From Piromyces finnis (lineage: Eukaryota > Neocallimastigomycota > Neocallimastigomycetes > Neocallimastigales > Neocallimastigaceae): a DNA stretch of 64,000 bases. The DNA lies in NCBI GenBank assembly GCA_002104945.1, contig MCFH01000034.1:310001-374000 (forward strand), read 5' to 3'. Under the pieces are notes generated by a model. It had not been told where the DNA came from and did not search any database. It was given only the letters and a program-made list of their open reading frames with translations. The position numbers were made by a program, and so were the translations under genes. This document shows, one piece after another, positions 1-22,561 of the stretch (the first letter of the stretch is position 1; each line of letters begins with the position of its first letter).

Positions 1-1502
1 TGATCTAATACTTTGTGTTCATTAAGTTGGTTTACAGTGATTGATTTTTTATAGTTTGCTGTTAATAACAAGTAGTTATGTAAACAAGGTAATAATGTGT
101 TTATATTATAATGAAAACTATAATTTTGATTTTTATTATTTTCATTATGCATTTCACTAAATGAATAAAATAGTGTATATCTAATGTTTTCCAAAAACTG
201 TGAATATTGTAATTCTTCATAGGTAAAAACATTTATCTTTTCTTTTGAATTTTGAATGGAATTCCTTTTGACTTCTGATAATTTTTTTGTTTGCTTAAGC
301 TGGTAATTGAAAATATTAAGTAAGCTTTCAATGATTACATTGTTGTAGTATTTTTTAATTTTTAATTTTTCATTATTTGAATTATGCTTTTCAATCCAAT
401 GATGATATATACTTTCCGAGTAAAGTTCTTGTATGAGACTTAATTTGATTCCTATTCTTTCCAATAAAAAGTTCCCATCAATTTTATTTTCATTATGAAG
501 AATATGATGTAACCAGTCAATTATATATTTAGTACAATTTTGGTATAGTTTATGTAGTTTAATATTTTTATTTTTTATGGAATTTGAAACTATAAAATTT
601 ATAAAAAATATTAAAAAAAATAAGTATTAATATGTATATATTATTCTTAAATATCAATAATATTTTTTATTATTACTTTCTACTTTATCACAATTTTGTT
701 CTTGTTTTAACTCTTTACTGTTTTTAATATTTTCAATGGATTTTTTAATGTAAAATTGAAGAAAAACATTTAAATATGGTAATGAAGATGGGTTAAGTAT
801 GTTGTAGACAGCCTTTTCAAAAAATACCTTATTTTCAAAACCAATTGAAAGCAAGTGCATAAAACTACAAAAATGTGAATATTTTAATGAAGAGGGTATT
901 TTTTTTATAGTAGTATTATCTTTACTATTTAAATTGTCGCATTTTTTAAACTCATCAACAATAACAGTAATTATTAAATGAATATATTTTGATATCTCAT
1001 TTAAATTTTTTTCTGAGTTAAAGCAAGCTTCAACAAAAATAGAGACAATGTTATTAAATGTTTCGATACACAATACTGAATCGTCTGAAAACCTTTTAAA
1101 TGAATCTGTCGCTCTAAATATATCTGCCATTTCAGGATAAATTCTAAAGGAATTTATTAAAGTTAATATTGCTATTTTACAGTTCTTACTTTCAGCAGAA
1201 ATATCTTTATTGTTTTCTACATTTTTGTTAGTTTTAAGTAATTTAGAATATTTTATAGTCTTTAAAGTACGATTTATCCAAAAGTCTATGGAAATATCAT
1301 TAGAGTTATTATTTACATCACTTATTTCATCTAATATTTTTTTATCTTCTTTATATTGCTTAAATTCATTTTCATACATTTCAATTCTTTCCTCAATACT
1401 TTTAATTGAAATTAAACTTTCTTTTTTCGCTCTATATTTGTAAATTATTGAATAATAATATTAAATAAGGATAAAAAATTGATTAAATAAAGTTATTATA
1501 TT

Positions 1503-1539
<37 letters not shown>

Positions 1540-2630
1540 GTTTATTTTTAATGTGTTATATATTATAATAAAAACATACTTATTATTTTTATTATTTCCT
1601 TCATTTTCAATCAAATTTTTCAATTTATATAAATCTTTTAATGCCATATTATAATCTTTAAGTTCTTGGTAAGCAGTTGATCTTCTCCATAAGGCTTTTT
1701 CACTATCTGGCTGTAAATTTAAAGCGTCAGTACAGTCATCAATAGCTTCCTTATACATTTTTAATCTTAAATAACACAATGCTCTATTGTTATATAAAGA
1801 AAAATCTACCGGAAGAGCGTAATATGAAGATTTATATGGCATAAAATTAAATTCTTTTGTTCCAAATACTAATTCTTGACTTGGTGATTTAGATATATTA
1901 ATAGCAATTGTATATTCACTGATAGCATCATCAAATTTATACTTTTTATAATAGATATTTCCCTTTTCTCTGTGAGATTCAATTTCATTTAACACTCTTT
2001 CTTTCCATTTTGCTTTTTTTTCTTCTTTTTTTTGTTCAGTGTTTTTTTTTGATTTTATATTATTTTCTTCTTCATTATCAGAGTCCTTATCATCAAAGTG
2101 TTCCCATTTAGAATAGTCTATTCCTTTTATTTCAGTTTTGACATTGTTATTTTTTGATTCCGTTTTGTTTTTGTTTTTATTTTTAGATAAAGCCTTTTCT
2201 TCCATATTTTGTTTTTGAATTGTATTCAATTCAATGTTTTTTGCTTCTTTTTGTGGATTTATACTCAATTTTTTATTTTCATTTATATTAACTGAAAAAT
2301 AAAAACATTATTAATAATTAAAGAAGATTGAAAAAAAAAAAATTCATTTTAATTATTTATATAGTATTTACTATTGTTTATCTCTTTTTCAACTGTATTA
2401 TCATCCATTCCATTTAGATAATTATCAATATCTTTTTCTGTTAGCTTTCCACTAAGAATTTCATTCATTTTACTGGCTATAAAAAAGATATATATATGAG
2501 TTTTATATTAAATAGGCTTATTATTTATATAATACACATATATTATAAAAATAAATTTTTAAATTATACAATATTCATCAGCAAATGAACAGAAGTCATC
2601 GACTTCACTTTGTAACTTGTCAATATTCAT
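1..2630 (-). CDS. TPR-ARM protein resembling TTC12 (dynein-arm assembly), 3' end outside window
   Basis: Reads from ATG at 2630 (product starts MNIDKLQSEVDD) through at least five exons and runs off the left edge, so the C-terminus is missing. Short N-terminal exons carry an acidic helical region, then a Lys/Glu-rich linker. Next is a TPR block with three recognisable helical pairs (REKGNIYYKKYKFDDAI; YNNRALCYLRLKMYKEAI; KALWRRSTAYQELKDYNMAL), with a loop of about 25 residues inserted between the first and second units. After the TPRs, the exons at about 677-1425 and 1-589 encode a helical, ARM-like region with no motif I can name. The order (acidic N-terminus, TPR, helical repeats) matches TTC12, a cytoplasmic factor for axonemal dynein assembly; SPAG1- or RPAP3-like TPR cochaperones are alternatives. 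The joins 1425/intron/TPR exon (AAT AA|A GCG) and 677/589 (GAA A|TT TCA) keep frame. The intron after the TPR exon holds a TTA tract (about 1499-1540). Confidence 0.55.
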
Positions 2631-3028
2631 TTTATTTTATCTATTTTCTTTTTCTTATTTATTAATAACTTTTATTAAATATCAGGTATATAATATTTAT
2701 ATAAAAAAATAAATGTTTAAGATCACAAATTAAAATATGTATATTTTTATTTTTAACAAATAAATTAATTTTAATTTAATTAAAATTAAGTATTGAATTT
2801 AAACATTTATATTTAATTTATTATTATTATAATTTTATTTAAATTTTAAATAAATATATTTTTTTTTTATTTAAATATTACATAAATAGTAAAAGTTTTC
2901 TTTTAACTATAGTAATAAAACATTATTAAAATAATATGCTTTTTTATGTATTTAATTTTATTACATCTATTTTTCTAATGGTATATTTTGATAGAGTTTT
3001 TTTTTTCGCCCCTTTAATTATATAATAA

Positions 3029-12177
<9,149 letters not shown>

Positions 12178-12958
12178 TATAAATTAATTCTAATTTTAAA
12201 AATTTAATTATTATTTAATAAAATACATTTACAAATGATATTTTAACAGTTTCTTTTAAACACTTTTGAATTTATAGAATAATATATATAACTTTGGTTC
12301 TTTTAATAATAAAAAATTATAAATAATTATTATTTCAATTTTAAAAAACATATAAAAAATATATATATAAATTAAAACTCTAATTTATAATATTTACGAA
12401 TTATGAATAAATAAAATATTATGTTCTTGATACTATTATTTTACAACTTTATATTTTTCATTAAATTTTTTATTTTTAAATATTTGTGGAAACTATATAA
12501 TAAATATTTTTAATTTCAAATTTGCATTTGTTTTTAATTAAAAATAACCAATAAATCACTAGTGTTAACTTTTAAAATCAAAGAAAAAAAATTTGTTTTT
12601 ATATAATTAACTCCGCAACTTTATTTTATATTAATTTTTTTCCCTTTAAAAACAAAAAAGTACTTGTAATAATTTTATTTTATTTTATTTTTTTTTTTGG
12701 GTGGAAAATTATTAATTTTATTTTTAAAATTTTATATATAAATGTTAGCATAGAATAGTTACATAATGATTATATAGAGAATATAAATAAATAAATAATA
12801 ACAATAATAATACATTTATTTGGTATCATATAAAAAGTATTATATTAAATTGAATGTACTACTACTATTTTTTTTTTTTTCTTCTTTATATTAACTAAGA
12901 AGAAGAAAAGAATAAAAATTTAAATCTTTATTATTATTATATATATAAACTAATGTGT
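12178..12958. other. Intergenic: HEAT-gene promoter and CLASP 3' flank
   Basis: AT-rich sequence with homopolymer runs between two minus-strand genes. No coding exon or RNA gene was recognised. It must hold the upstream region of the HEAT gene and the 3' UTR of the CLASP-like gene. Confidence 0.5.
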
Positions 12959-15900
12959 TTATTTAAAATAATTATCTTTAAGTTTAAACATTGGTATATC
13001 ATTAAATAGATTATTAAATAAATATTGCGTTTTTAATATAAATATAATGTCTTTTTGATTTTTAGTTATCTGCTCTTCTATTGCATTGTGGAAAATATCG
13101 GATAGTTTTGTTTCTTTTGTTTTTATTAATTCCATAAATGGTTCATTTTTTAAAAGTTTATTAAATAAAGATGAAATTTCTTTCAAACAAAGGTGACATT
13201 TAGTAGTAACAAATAATTGTTTATTATCTAAAAACTATATAATCCAATAGATATAAATAATTAATTTATAATTTGTTATAGTTTTTAATAATAATAATAA
13301 TGATAATGATAATTAATACTTACTCGAATTAATACTGGTAATGATAAATGAATTAACTCTGTAAAAAAATTAGTAATATTTTCTATTTTATCTATGGAAT
13401 TGTTATTTAATTCTTTAATTATTTCATCTATTTTCAAATTTAAATTGATTAAAATATTTTCTAGATTATTAACAAACTCTATTGATTCATCGGATTTTAA
13501 TAACTGTAAAAGAATATCATATTCAAAATTCGATATAAAATCTTTTATAATGTATTTGATAAATTTATCCAGAAGTGATTGAATATAAATCATTTCATCA
13601 AATGAACCTTTATTTGACGTATTCTTTTGAAACAGAAATAAATAATAGTTATTAATATTTAAGTAAAATATATTTAGTTTTATTTAATAATTTTTGATTC
13701 TATTATTTAGTTATATATATTTACCATAATTACTTTTTTAAAAGATATTAGATGAAGGAATAATGAATTAAATTTTGAATGATCAATATAATTCTTTTTG
13801 AAGATATTATTTAGTATTAATATACAGTTAAATTTTGTACTTAATTCCTCCTATTTATTTATAAAGGGTATTTTAAATTAAAAATTGTTAATGATAATTA
13901 TTATATATATATTTTTTAATTACTATATATATATTTTTTATGAATTATTTTACTTTATTCTGTGGATCAGATAAAATTTCTAAAAGATTATCGATAAGTT
14001 CATTTATTTTATTTAAATTCATTTTATTTTGATCAAAATGGCTAATTATTTCATAAATAATTAATAAATTTTTATGACAATCCTCAGTTTTTGATGAGTC
14101 CCTAATAGTTGGTAGAAATTCCAATTTTTCAAATTTCTCTATTAATTCATCTAATTTTTTAATTTATATTAGTTTAAAAAATAACATTAATATGCCTATC
14201 AATATTATAATTTTACTCTATTAAATAATTATTATATAAATAAAATAATAAATATATATATTCATTTTACTTTCTGTGATATTTATATTGTTATCCTTTT
14301 CATTTGATATAAGGTGATGGTCTTTTGATGATCTTGGTATTTTAGAGATGGAATTGTTAAATTCTAATTTAGATTTAGTTGAAAGTGAAGATGATGGTCT
14401 AGGAGTTTGTTTTTTAATAGTGGTAGAAGTTTTATAAGAATATTCTGGTATTTTTGATATAGACTGTTTTGTCTCTGTATTAATGTCATTCTTTATAGAT
14501 TTGTTATTTGAAGTGGAATGACTTTTGTGCTTATCGATTTTATCACTGTTACTTTGACTTGAAGTTTTTATATTCTTATTATTCATATTGTCTTTGTTAT
14601 TGCTAATAGTATTAACCTTATTGTTGGTATTGATTTTATTTATAATAGTTTTTGGTTTATTATTATCTTCTATCTGCTTAATGGAAACCTTTGTTTCCAA
14701 AGTATGATGATGTTGAGATTTTATAGATGGTATTTTTCTTGTAAGATGATTATTCTCTAATTTTGTCGAATGCGTTACTTTTGATGTAGTTAATGAGGTT
14801 TTCATACGTTTATTTGCATATAAATTTTGAATTTGTTTTTGTTTTTGATTTTGGTTTTCTGGTTTTTCCAAATTTATTAAGGAACCGGGCTCTTGCGCTA
14901 TTATTTTCTTTTCACTTATTTGATTCGAGAGTGGTTGTGATGATGCTACTGACTTTTTTTGTTTCAATGCATTTAATTTAGCTTTTAATTGTTTTTGATT
15001 TCTCTCAATATCATCCAAGTTTGGTATATCTTTACTTAAAATAAACTTTATTTGTTTTCTTTGCGACGGCGGTAAAGAGTAAATAGCTTCAAATAAAATA
15101 ATACAATTTGGGATTTTAATAATATCTTCATTTGTTGCATTTTCATACATTATAGAAGTTGCAGTGGAGTTTCTTGGGTTATTATTTATGGTGTTATCTC
15201 TACAAAGAATTACAGCAAAATGTTGTAATCTTCTTCTTATATGAATTTCATTTGAGAAATTAATATAAATTTGTAGAAAACGAACAAGATTTGTTTTAAA
15301 TGGATATACTTGTAAAATATTAATAAAAGATAAAATTAAATTTATTCTTTGTTTTGGATCAGCTTCATTTATCTTTTTTGTTAAAGCTAATAAATAGGGA
15401 TTAAATTTCTCTTTTATCTTATTTTCTTTTTCATTATTAAGAATCAATTTATTATCTTTATCTATACTTAATTCTTGCCTATTTTCAGTTTTGCTATAGG
15501 TATATAAAATTAATTTTTCTACGAAATCAATTAATATCTTTTTTATTTTTATATCATATTCTAATGCTTTATCTAAAAGCGTTGAAATATATTCTTCTAG
15601 AGGATCATCCTTAAATATATTTTCCATTAACTCTAGTGCTTTATTTATAATAACATTATTATTTTTAAAATCTGATAATATTAAGGCCAGTCTAGACATA
15701 ATTGAATTATCTATTATAATTTCTCTATGAACTATTGTACTTTCATTATTATCTTGTAATACGGCATCATCCTTTTTTTCTTGAAGTTGTTTTTTACAAT
15801 GAATAATCTTTTCTAGACATGATAAAGATTGTAATATTATTTGATGGTTATCCTCTATAAATCCAAATTTAATACATTCTAAAATATAACCTTGATTTTG

Positions 15901-17870
15901 AATTATATCATATAAATTACAATTTGTCACTGCTTCTAACAAAGATTCAAATGCTTTATCTTTATCGATTGTATCTAACGATGATATTTGTTTTAAAAGA
16001 TTTTTAAAAATTTCCTCTATATTTTCTTGGTTGTTATCTTCTAATATTGTAGTTTCACCACTTTTAATTATTTCTGAATCATCATCTAACTTGGTTTTGG
16101 GAGAATTAGTATTGACAAAAGTTTCTTCCTCTATATCCATTGAATTTTCATTATTTTCACTATTATTACTATCATTATTATCATTGCTATCATTACTACT
16201 ATTATTTTTATTATTCGTAAGATTTGACGACTCATTATTTTTAATTGAAGTAAAGGAACTTGATTTATATTCGTCTGAACTTTTTAAAAAGAAATTTAAT
16301 AAATTTTTACTAGAATTAGTATGGGTTTGATCAGTTACATTTGGAATTCTATTAAAAAATAATGATTTTTTTAAAGAAGAATAGGTTTGTTGAAAGTATG
16401 GATTTTCCTGACGTAATAGTGATGGGGTTGATGGTACGTTAAAAATATTTAAGGAATTTTTTTTTTCACTAGTTACAATTGAAGGATTAATTATTGGTTT
16501 TTTGTTTTCAACTTTTGGCGTTTTTAAAATTATTGAATCCTGACTTTTTAAAATATTCACACTATTGCTATTAAAATTACCTACATTATTGTTACTATTT
16601 ATATCAACTCCAAGACGTTTTATATCTTCTTTTGAAAGCTTTGATTCAAATCTTTTTTTTTTTAATTAATATTTTAATAATAATATAAAAAAAATAGATT
16701 GATATTTATTATTTTAAAAGTAATAATTGGTTAATTTATTTTATAAAAACACACACACACACATTTTATATATATGACTTTTAATTATTTTTTTTTTAAA
16801 ATATATATATATATGATACCTTTGAATTACACTATTATTGAAAGAATTTTTAAAAGTAAGATAAACTCGTTTATAAGTATCTCTTATTATTTGTTCACGG
16901 TCATATATACCTTCTTTTATCAATTGTCCTATAGTATCAACGTATTCAGTTAACTTTTTATCTGGTAAATTATGTAAACATGTTTCTATACTTTCCGCTA
17001 CCACTAATCTTATTTTCTTTTTTTTATTCGATTTTTGACTATTAAGTTGAGGTATGATTTTTGTGGAATTTGTATTAGCAATTATTTTTTTTATGCAACT
17101 CAAGCCATTTTGTGTAAAAATATTGTTTGTTTTTCCTGTAATATTAATAATTGATGGAATAAATATATCAATAAATGGCTCAAAATTGAATTTCATTAAA
17201 TGTGCAATATCTCCAATAACTTCTAATGCGGTTTTTGATAAAGCTCCTCTTTCACTATTTATCTTAATTATTTTTCCATATAGAATTTGATTTTTGTTTA
17301 AATTATTTATTTATTTTGTTAAATGCATGGTTTGTATATATATTCATTTTAATAATATGAAAAAAAAATAGAAAATTAATTTTAATTCTTAAAATTTATA
17401 TACATATTTTTTAATAAAAAAAAAAAAAAAAAAAAAAAGCATATATATATACCGAATTTAATATTGCTCCAGAAAAGGATTTTAGTATATCGTAGTAATT
17501 ATGAGAAGAGATTAATTGTACTGAAATGTCTCTAAATTGTTTTAATGCATTATTGAATTTTTCCCAATTATGTTCTGATTCTTTTTCATTAAAAATTATT
17601 AATAATTTGTTTACGTCTTTTATATTATAATCTTCATTATAATACTAATAGAAATTTGTTATTATTATTATTATTATTATTATCATTTTAAATGAAAAAA
17701 AAAAAAATGAGTATATTCTGAAAATTATAATTTTTTTAAAAAAAAAATAAATAAATAAAAAGAAATTTTCTAAAATTCATAAACATATTTTTGAACAAAA
17801 AAAAAAAATATTAATATATAACTAATTAGCATACCTCTTGATTAAAAAGAATATTATTTTCATAATTCAT
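12959..17870 (-). CDS. CLASP/Stu1-family microtubule-associated protein
   Basis: Start ATG 17870 (MNYENNILFNQE), stop at 12959-12961. Exons read from the sequence: 17870-17835, about 17646-17450, 17262-16820, 16651-14271, then several C-terminal exons to 12959. The first exons form a TOG domain: WEKFNNALKQFRDIS, then ERGALSKTALEVIGDIAHLM, then IRLVVAESIETCLHNL and LIKEGIYDREQIIRDTYKRV, the helix pattern of the CLASP N-terminal TOG. The large central exon begins with low-complexity Ser/Asn sequence, carries a helical block that looks like a second TOG-like array (around 15020-16000), then a long Ser/Lys/Asn-rich basic linker typical of the microtubule-binding region. The C-terminal exons are helical, as in the CLASP kinetochore/partner-binding domain. 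Family members stabilise microtubule plus ends and spindles. The assignment rests on the first TOG and the domain order; the linker is poorly conserved in this family. Confidence 0.7.
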
Positions 17871-18741
17871 GTTCTTTTATTTTATTATTTTATTTTATTG
17901 TTAATATATTTATTCTATTGTTATGCTTTAAAAAAAAAAAAAAAATCTTTTATAAAAAAGACTACTATGAAATCCAAATGCAATTTAGAAGAAGAAAGAA
18001 AAAAAAAAAAACGGAGCAATGAATATAATTGATAATATTTAAAACTATTTGATATTTGATATCAACATAATTAAATAAATTCTATGAAAATGTATCAAGA
18101 ATACATATATATTGAATAAAATAATGGTATAATAGATTCTTTTCGTTTTTTTTTTTTTTTTTTTTTTATTTTTGAGAATAGTAAAGTTGATAATAAATAT
18201 ATATATATAAATGAATGACTTTATTTTGATAGACTATTAAATTACTATATTAATTAAATTATAATTGTAATAATATAGTTTTGTTCATTTATAAAAATGT
18301 GATATAATTCATTTATAAAATCATCTGAAATTACAATTAAATATTGAAAATTGATTATTCTATTTTCATAGTTGTTATTAAAAAAAAAAAATTAAATTTT
18401 TAATAAAATAAAAATTATTTTTTTTTATTATTATTATTAAAAAAAATAGCCCTAGTAGTTCCAATTTTAATTTAATTAATTTTGATGTATTTATATTTTT
18501 GGTAAAAAATACACTTTATACAAATTAAAAATAATAAGATTTTAGGTAAATAGTATATATAATAAATATATATATTTTTTATTTTATTTTTATTATTAAA
18601 AGTATATACTTTGTGTTATAATATATATTAACAATATTGTTAATTCATTTATTTGTTATTTTTATTTACTTATTTTAAATAATTCAAAATGTTTTATTTT
18701 AATTATTTCTTTTTTTTTTTAATATTTTAAGAAAAAAAAAA
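17871..18741. other. Intergenic, no gene recognised
   Basis: Homopolymer-rich A/T sequence (runs of T near 18145-18170) between the CLASP start and the WDR53-like stop. I see no coding exon or RNA gene. Confidence 0.5.
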
Positions 18742-20353
18742 TTAATTTTGGAATTTGTAAATGTAGATATCACCAGTTGGTGCTTCGGATAATGAAATTG
18801 GAACACCAGACATATATACAGTAAGGGATTCCTTTAAATTATCATCTGTATTTTCTGAATCTCTGGTTACAGCAATACTGTTAACCTTGAATGGGGTATT
18901 AATGGTACTAATAACTTCTGGGTTAAAATCTTTTTCTTGGCCATCACCAGGAATTTTTAATAAATTAATTTTACCATCATTAGCACCTGAAACAAGAGTT
19001 GTTGGATTAATGAAGACTCTAATTAAAATAAAATAACATTGTTTATAATAGTAAAAGATAAAGTTAAATAAAATAATATATAATAATATAAAATAAATAA
19101 AATAAAAATTAATCCATCTTATTAAAAATTATGGAATTTTTTTCTTAATTAATAAATGCTAATAATAAACTTACAAATCAGCAACAACCCATGAATGGGA
19201 ATCATCAACTCTCCAAAGAGTTTCCCATTCCATCTTAGCCTTTTTCTTGTTTCCACCGATTTTTACTTGTTTTAAAAATTGAATGGAACCATCACCTAAA
19301 CCAGCAGCAACAGTATGACCATCAGATGAAATAGCAATCTTATGAACAAATGGTGGATTAATCATTTGAACATTATTAGAAGATGGTTTTTTATTTACTA
19401 TTTATTTCATATTAATATGATATAGTATTATAAATTATAATGAAATATACATGTTAATAAAAAAAAAAAAAAAGGAATATAGAATAATTAATGATTTCTT
19501 TACTTTTATATATATAGATAGATATTACAAATTATTAAACTTACACATATTGTAATTTCTGGTTGGAACACCTCTTGAAATATCCCATCTAAATAATTTA
19601 CAATCCATACCACCACTCCATACTAATTATTATATCAATAAATAACATTATTTAAATTATTCATTTTATATTATTATTAACTTTATATAAAATACGAAAA
19701 ATTATTTTCTTACCTTCCCATCTATTCTTTGGTCTAAATTCAACACAAGTACAAATCTATATAATGATAGATATTATATTTAAATTTTAATATACAATTA
19801 ATAATCAATATTATATCCAATTTAAAAAATTTTTTTTTAATATAATTATTTTGATCAATTCCTGTTATCTTTTAAAAAAAATTACATTATCATGACCAAT
19901 ATGTGGTTTTTTTATAATTTTCTTGGTTTCTAAATCAACAATATAAATAGCACCAAAGTCATCACATGCAGCTAAAAAGTTGCCTCTATCATTAACCTTA
20001 ACATCATTAATTTCATCTAAATTGAAATCATAAATATTATTTTCCTTGGTAATAATCATAGCACTATCAGTTAAATCAAAGTAATAAACCTATTGTTTTA
20101 CATAATTAATAATTATATTATTATTATTATTTTCATTTCACTACATATATAAATAATATATAATTTTATAATTATTATAATAAAATAATAAAATATAAAA
20201 TATAAAATATAAAAAAAACAAAAAAACAAAAAAACTTACTCTATGATTACTAGCAACATAAAGGTCATTTTCATTTTGAGTGGAAAAGCAAACACTACTA
20301 ATCTAATAAATTGAATAAATAAGATAAATAATGTAGATATTTAATATTCCAAG

Positions 20354-20384
<31 letters not shown>

Positions 20385-21312
20385 ATTATATCAGTATATT
20401 TTAAGATAATAAAAATTGAATATTCTTTTGAAATGTATATGTTATTTAGTTTCTGTTTCCCCTCCCAACTCCATAAGTTTTGAAAAACCATTACATTACT
20501 ATAATTTTTGATTTTGAATAAAAATATTATAAAATAATTTGTTGATATAAAATAATATTATTTGTTGTTCGAATTTTCAAATTTTCATTGTTTACTTATA
20601 ACATTCTGGTAACATTTTTCATTTGAATTACTGAATTTTTTATTTTCTTTCTATTATATATATACTTTTTTTTTGTTTGTTTGTTTGTTTGTTTGTTTGT
20701 TATTATTTCTTCTTCTTTATTTTTTATTGGTATCATTATTGAAATCCACATTTTGCTTTTATTATCATGTTCAATGTATGACTAATACCCCCAAAAATAT
20801 ATATTATGTATATTATGTCTTTATATTGCTAAATATTACAAAATAAAATTCCTGTAATTTTATTTTATAGTCTTTGAATTACAAATGTTTGATACTTAAT
20901 ACATATAAGTAAGCATATATTTATGTATGTATATTTTATACAACAACAACTAATTGAATGGATAAATTATTATTTTTTTTTTTTTTTTTTTCTTTTTGTT
21001 TTTTAGAAAAAAAAGTATTGATAATATAAAAATAGTGATAATAATAATAAAAAAAAAAATAGATAGTAAAATTTAAATAATATATAGAGGTATTTTTTCG
21101 ATAGTTACCTCAGACTTTTCACCTTCATCATTAACAAAACAATCCTTTATAGCTTTTATAACTCTTCCTGATTTTAAATCCCAAATACGAACAGTAGCAT
21201 CTTGACTACCAGAAACTAATAAATTTCCAGAAGGTGAAAGAGATAAGCATGTAACAGTTTCCTTGTGACCCTTTAAAACTTTATATGGTTCTTGAATAGT
21301 AATTTCAGTCAT
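18742..21312 (-). CDS. WDR53-like WD40-repeat protein
   Basis: Start ATG 21312, stop TAA at 18742-18744. Exons: 21312-21109, then from 20302, about 20090-19888, about 19756-19715, about 19622-19550, about 19400-19175 and about 19020-18742; splice joins keep frame. The product opens with a classic WD repeat ([18 protein letters not shown], then [12 protein letters not shown]) followed by further beta-propeller blades: [59 protein letters not shown] and [14 protein letters not shown]. The blade with [11 protein letters not shown] followed by [11 protein letters not shown] resembles WDR53, a small WD40 protein of about 350-390 residues often linked to CUL4-DDB1 ligases; a WDxR-type box is only weakly visible here. 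It is certainly a WD40 protein; the WDR53 name is less certain. Intron 1 is about 806 nt, much longer than its neighbours. Confidence 0.75.
20303..21108 (-). other. Long first intron of the WDR53-like gene
   Basis: About 806 nt between exon 1 (GAG|gtaact) and exon 2 (ttattag|ATTAGT); the other introns of this gene are near 100 nt. It holds a TTTG tetranucleotide tract at about 20673-20700, TTA triplets at about 20359-20383 and a pyrimidine-rich patch near 20457-20470. No exon or known RNA was recognised in it. Confidence 0.6.
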
Positions 21313-22265
21313 CCTTTTGTACTTTCTATAAGTAATAAAAAAAAATTATAATTAAATTTTAATTATTTTTTAAGTATTAGAATTAATGTTTATTGTTATT
21401 ATTATTATTTTTTTTTATTTATATTTATTTTAAGTACATTACTTAAAATATATCAAACTCTTAAACTTTTTATATAAAAAAATGTATACACCATTATTAA
21501 TTATTTTAGTTATTTTTTTTTTTTTTTTTTTTTTGAAGAATAAAAAACATAATTTGTAAATAACATTTATATTACTTTTTATTTATTTTAAAAGTTTTAT
21601 AATAATAGTTACTTGATAATTAAAAATTTAAAAGTATGATATAAAAAAAAAATAAATATATTTACTTTTTTTTTTTCTTTCTATCTATATAAAGTAAATG
21701 AATACTTTTTTTCTTTTTATAACTTAAATTATGTTTGGTTAATAATAAATAAAAAAAATTGTTTATTTTTTTTTATTTATTATGATATATTCTTTCTAAT
21801 TTATTTTTATTAAATTTTAATATTAATAAATATTAAAATAAAAAATAATCTCGATCTTTTTGTCCTATATAAAGTTAATTTCTTATGGAAATCTTTACCT
21901 AAATTTTCATAAATGATGATTCAAAATTTCATAAATGATTCAATGAATTTAATTTAATTTAATTTTATCTTTATTTATTCATTAATTTTACATTTTCACC
22001 AAGAATAAAAAAAAGATAAAAAAAGGTGTAAAATAAAATTACTAATTATAAAATAAAAAATATGTTATATTTATTAATATAATTCATTTATTATTTCTTT
22101 TTTTTTTTAATATCAAGTTACATTTTAGTCCGGTCATATATATATTATAATAATAGAGATAAAAATAAAATATAATAAAAAAAAAGTAATAAAACTCTAT
22201 TATAACTACGTTGATTATATTTTATAAAATAAAATATATAATACTATTATGATGTATAAAAATAT

Positions 22266-22311
<46 letters not shown>

Positions 22312-22327
22312 TAACATGAGAAATCAT

Positions 22328-22364
<37 letters not shown>

Positions 22365-22561
22365 TCTTTTAACTATTTTATAAAAATTAATTTGAATAAT
22401 ATAAATGTTAAATATATATATATTAATAATTATTATTCATAATAAAATATTTAAAATAAAATTGAATACTTCATTTGATAATTTCCATTTAATTATTTTA
22501 TCTAATGTCAATAATATTTTTGAAAAAAAAAAAAAAAAATTGAAATTATTTGACAATTTGT
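21313..22561. other. Intergenic with poly-T and TAA tracts
   Basis: Upstream of the WDR53-like gene and downstream of the zinc-finger gene. It contains a T33 run at 22331-22363 and a TAA tract at about 22275-22310. No coding exon was recognised. Confidence 0.5.
22331..22363. repeat. Poly(T) run of 33
   Basis: Uninterrupted T33 downstream of the zinc-finger gene (A33 on its coding strand, about 200 nt past the stop). Exact length is likely uncertain in any assembly. Confidence 0.9.

Noticed and set aside
16031-16330. Leu/Ser-rich plus-strand frame resembling a membrane protein
   Set aside because: Antisense of the Asn/Ser-rich stretch in the CLASP-like gene.
17838-18032. 64-codon plus-strand frame
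   Set aside because: Low-complexity Ile/Leu/Lys from poly-A/T at the CLASP start; not gene-like.
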